Part shown: positions 62,372 through 64,000 of the stretch, piece by piece
Layout: each line of letters starts with the position of its first letter
How positions within the stretch are numbered: position 1 is the stretch's first letter
Source of the DNA: Streptomyces sp. L2
GTDB taxonomy: Bacteria > Actinomycetota > Actinomycetes > Streptomycetales > Streptomycetaceae
Direction of reading: 5' to 3'
Assembly (NCBI RefSeq): GCF_004124325.1
Contig: NZ_QBDT01000001.1
Location: forward strand, 3,100,001 to 3,164,000
DNA length: 64,000 nt
Notes under the pieces: model-generated
Told to the model about the DNA's origin: nothing
The model's input: only the letters and a program-made list of their open reading frames with translations
Databases searched by the model: none
Position numbers and translations under genes: made by a program

Positions 62372-64000
62372 TCAGCGCACGAACACGCCCGCCTGGTTGG
62401 CCAGGTCCAGGAAGTACTGCGGCGCGACGCCGAGCACCACGGTGACGGCCACGCCCACGCCGATCGCCGCCATGGTCAGCGGCGACGGAACGGCCACGGT
62501 CGGGCCGTCGGCCTTCGGTTCGCTGAAGAACATCAGCACGATGACGCGGATGTAGAAGAACGCGGCGATCGCCGAGGAGATCACACCGATGACGACCAGC
62601 GGGACGGCACCGCCGCCCGCGGCCGCCTTGAAGACGGCGAACTTCCCGGCGAAACCGGAGGTCAGCGGAATACCGGCGAAGGCCAGCAGGAACACCGCGA
62701 ACACCGCCGCGACCAGCGGGGAACGGCGGCCGAGCCCCGCCCACTTGGACAGGTGGGTCGCCTCGCCGCCAGCGTCGCGGACCAGCGTGACCACGGCGAA
62801 CGCGCCGACCGTCACGAACGAGTACGCCGCCAGGTAGAACAGCACGGACGACACGCCGTCCTTCGTGGTCGCGATGACACCCGCGAGGATGAATCCCGCG
62901 TGGGCGACCGACGAGTACGCCAGCAGCCGCTTGATGTCGGTCTGCGTGATGGCGACGATCGCGCCGCCCAGCATGGTGATGATCGCCACCGCCCACATCA
63001 CCGGCCGCCAGTCCCAGCGCATCCCGGGCAGGACGACGTAGAGCAGCCGCAGCAGCGCGCCGAACGCCGCGACCTTCGTCGCCGCTGCCATGAAGCCGGT
63101 CACGGGGGTCGGAGCGCCCTGGTAGACGTCGGGCGTCCACATGTGGAACGGGACCGCGGCCACCTTGAACAGCAGGCCCATCACGATCATGGCGGCGCCG
63201 ATCAGCAGCAGCGCGTCGTTGCCCATGGTGTTGGCCAGCGCCGGATCGACGTTGGTGACCGTGCCGTCGACGACCTGCGCGATGCGCGCGTACGTCACCG
63301 AACCCGAGTAGCCGTACAGGAGCGCGATGCCGAAGAGGGTGAACGCCGAGGCGAACGCGCCCAGCAGGAAGTACTTGACCGCGGCCTCCTGCGACATGAG
63401 CCGCTTGCGGCGGGCCAGCGCGCACAGCAGGTACAGCGGGAGCGAGAACACCTCCAGGGCCACGAACAGTGTCAGCAGGTCGTTGGCCGAGGGGAACACC
63501 AGCATGCCGGCGACCGCGAACAGCAGCAGCGGGAACACCTCTGTCGTGGTGAACCCGGCCTTCACGGCGGCCTTCTCGCTGTCGCCGCCGGGGACGGCTG
63601 CGGCCTGTGCGGCGAAGGAGTCGACCCGGTTGCCGTGCGTCTCCGGGTCCAGGCGCCGCTCCGCGAAGGTGAACAGGGCGACGAGACCGGTCAGCAGAAT
63701 CGTGCCCTGCAGGAACAGCGACGGGCCGTCGACCGCGATCGCGCCCATGGCCGCGATGTGCGCCTTCGTGGTGCCGTATCCGTCGGCGGCCAGCGCGATC
63801 ACCGCCGCGAACGCCGCGCACAGGGAGACGGCGGACACGAACAGCTGGGCGTAGTAGCGGGACTTGCGCGGGACGAACGCCTCGACCAGCACGCCGACCA
63901 GCGCCGCGCCGACGACGATCAGGGTCGGCGACAACTGACCGTATTCGATCTTCGGCGCGCCGATCTTCGCGATCGGGTCGGCCGCTGTTGTCCACAGGCT
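62372..64000 (-). CDS. nuoN: Complex I subunit NuoN, 3' part (start beyond window edge)
   Basis: The minus-strand frame is open from base 64000, so the start lies outside the window; 542 residues are visible. It begins TTAADPIAKIGAPKIEYGQL, then runs through about fourteen helices with ALEVFSLPLYLLCALARRKR, KVAAVPFHMWTPDVYQGAPT and YSSVAHAGFILAG. It is the proton-pumping NuoN of a second, presumably complete, nuo operon, whose other genes would lie to the right of the window. It differs from the NuoN of the partial cluster at 17.7-19.2 kb. The TTG at 63934 is not a real start. Confidence 0.94.
   Translation of the reverse strand, partial: SLWTTAADPIAKIGAPKIEYGQLSPTLIVVGAALVGVLVEAFVPRKSRYYAQLFVSAVSLCAAFAAVIALAADGYGTTKAHIAAMGAIAVDGPSLFLQGTILLTGLVALFTFAERRLDPETHGNRVDSFAAQAAAVPGGDSEKAAVKAGFTTTEVFPLLLFAVAGMLVFPSANDLLTLFVALEVFSLPLYLLCALARRKRLMSQEAAVKYFLLGAFASAFTLFGIALLYGYSGSVTYARIAQVVDGTVTNVDPALANTMGNDALLLIGAAMIVMGLLFKVAAVPFHMWTPDVYQGAPTPVTGFMAAATKVAAFGALLRLLYVVLPGMRWDWRPVMWAVAIITMLGGAIVAITQTDIKRLLAYSSVAHAGFILAGVIATTKDGVSSVLFYLAAYSFVTVGAFAVVTLVRDAGGEATHLSKWAGLGRRSPLVAAVFAVFLLAFAGIPLTSGFAGKFAVFKAAAGGGAVPLVVIGVISSAIAAFFYIRVIVLMFFSEPKADGPTVAVPSPLTMAAIGVGVAVTVVLGVAPQYFLDLANQAGVFVR

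Noticed and set aside
63989..63997. DnaA-box-like TTGTCCACA near the right edge
   Set aside because: It lies inside the coding frame of the NuoN gene and is explained by its codons (Leu-Trp-Thr-Thr region on the minus strand).

Overview
The window is high-GC actinobacterial chromosome, almost certainly Streptomyces. Support for this comes from GC-rich third positions, GTG starts, typical Streptomyces gene families and a conserved core neighbourhood: tRNA-Thr, tRNA-Met, rpmG and a HadA/HadB-like dehydratase pair, with murB and an aspartate aminotransferase nearby. No prophage, integrase, transposase, CRISPR array or rRNA is visible. Most of the window is ordinary core chromosome, with one unusual redox/transport operon near the right end.

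Layout. 1-8.4 kb: 3' end of an aminotransferase, adenosine deaminase, a TetR/NmrA-type divergent pair, murB, an MFS exporter with its TetR regulator, a MaoC dehydratase pair, rpmG and two tRNAs. 8.7-17.5 kb: a degenerate cytosine-deaminase-like protein, an NmrA-like protein, tRNA-Tyr, YajQ, several small membrane or stress proteins, two transporters and HtpX. 17.7-27.9 kb: a ten-gene minus-strand partial complex I cluster in the order nuoA-B-C-H-I-J-K-L-M-N. It lacks nuoD, E, F and G, and its NuoC carries a long low-complexity tail. 28.1-31.9 kb: two duplicated sensor kinases and a NarL-type regulator. 32.2-35.2 kb: korAB 2-oxoacid:ferredoxin oxidoreductase. 35.2-46.8 kb: an HxlR/QorB redox pair, RarD, a LolA-like plus ABC-2 export operon, a long-chain polyprenyl diphosphate synthase (likely for menaquinone), and a secreted transglycosylase behind what looks like a ydaO-type c-di-AMP riboswitch with a matching promoter. 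47-51.2 kb: a flavoprotein, an ATP-grasp protein and fumarylacetoacetase. 51.4-59.3 kb: a membrane metallopeptidase, then a six-gene operon encoding a GntR/UTRA regulator, an AprB-like two-cluster ferredoxin, a NitT/TauT/SsuA-type binding lipoprotein with a NosL-like C-terminus, a permease, an ATPase, and an AprA/fumarate-reductase-like flavoprotein fused to about nine HEAT repeats. 59.4-64 kb: recQ, a secreted protein, and nuoN, whose start lies beyond the window edge. This second nuoN presumably ends a full nuo operon.

How they fit. A respiratory theme recurs: partial complex I, KorAB (which would reduce ferredoxin), polyprenyl diphosphate synthase for menaquinone, QorB, and the last gene of a second complex I operon. 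The strongest candidate for an undescribed system is the 52.4-59.3 kb operon. It pairs an APS-reductase-like flavoprotein and ferredoxin with a dedicated uptake system for an unknown small oxyanion or organosulfur/organonitrogen compound. All functional statements come from reading the sequence and recalling families; no database search was run.
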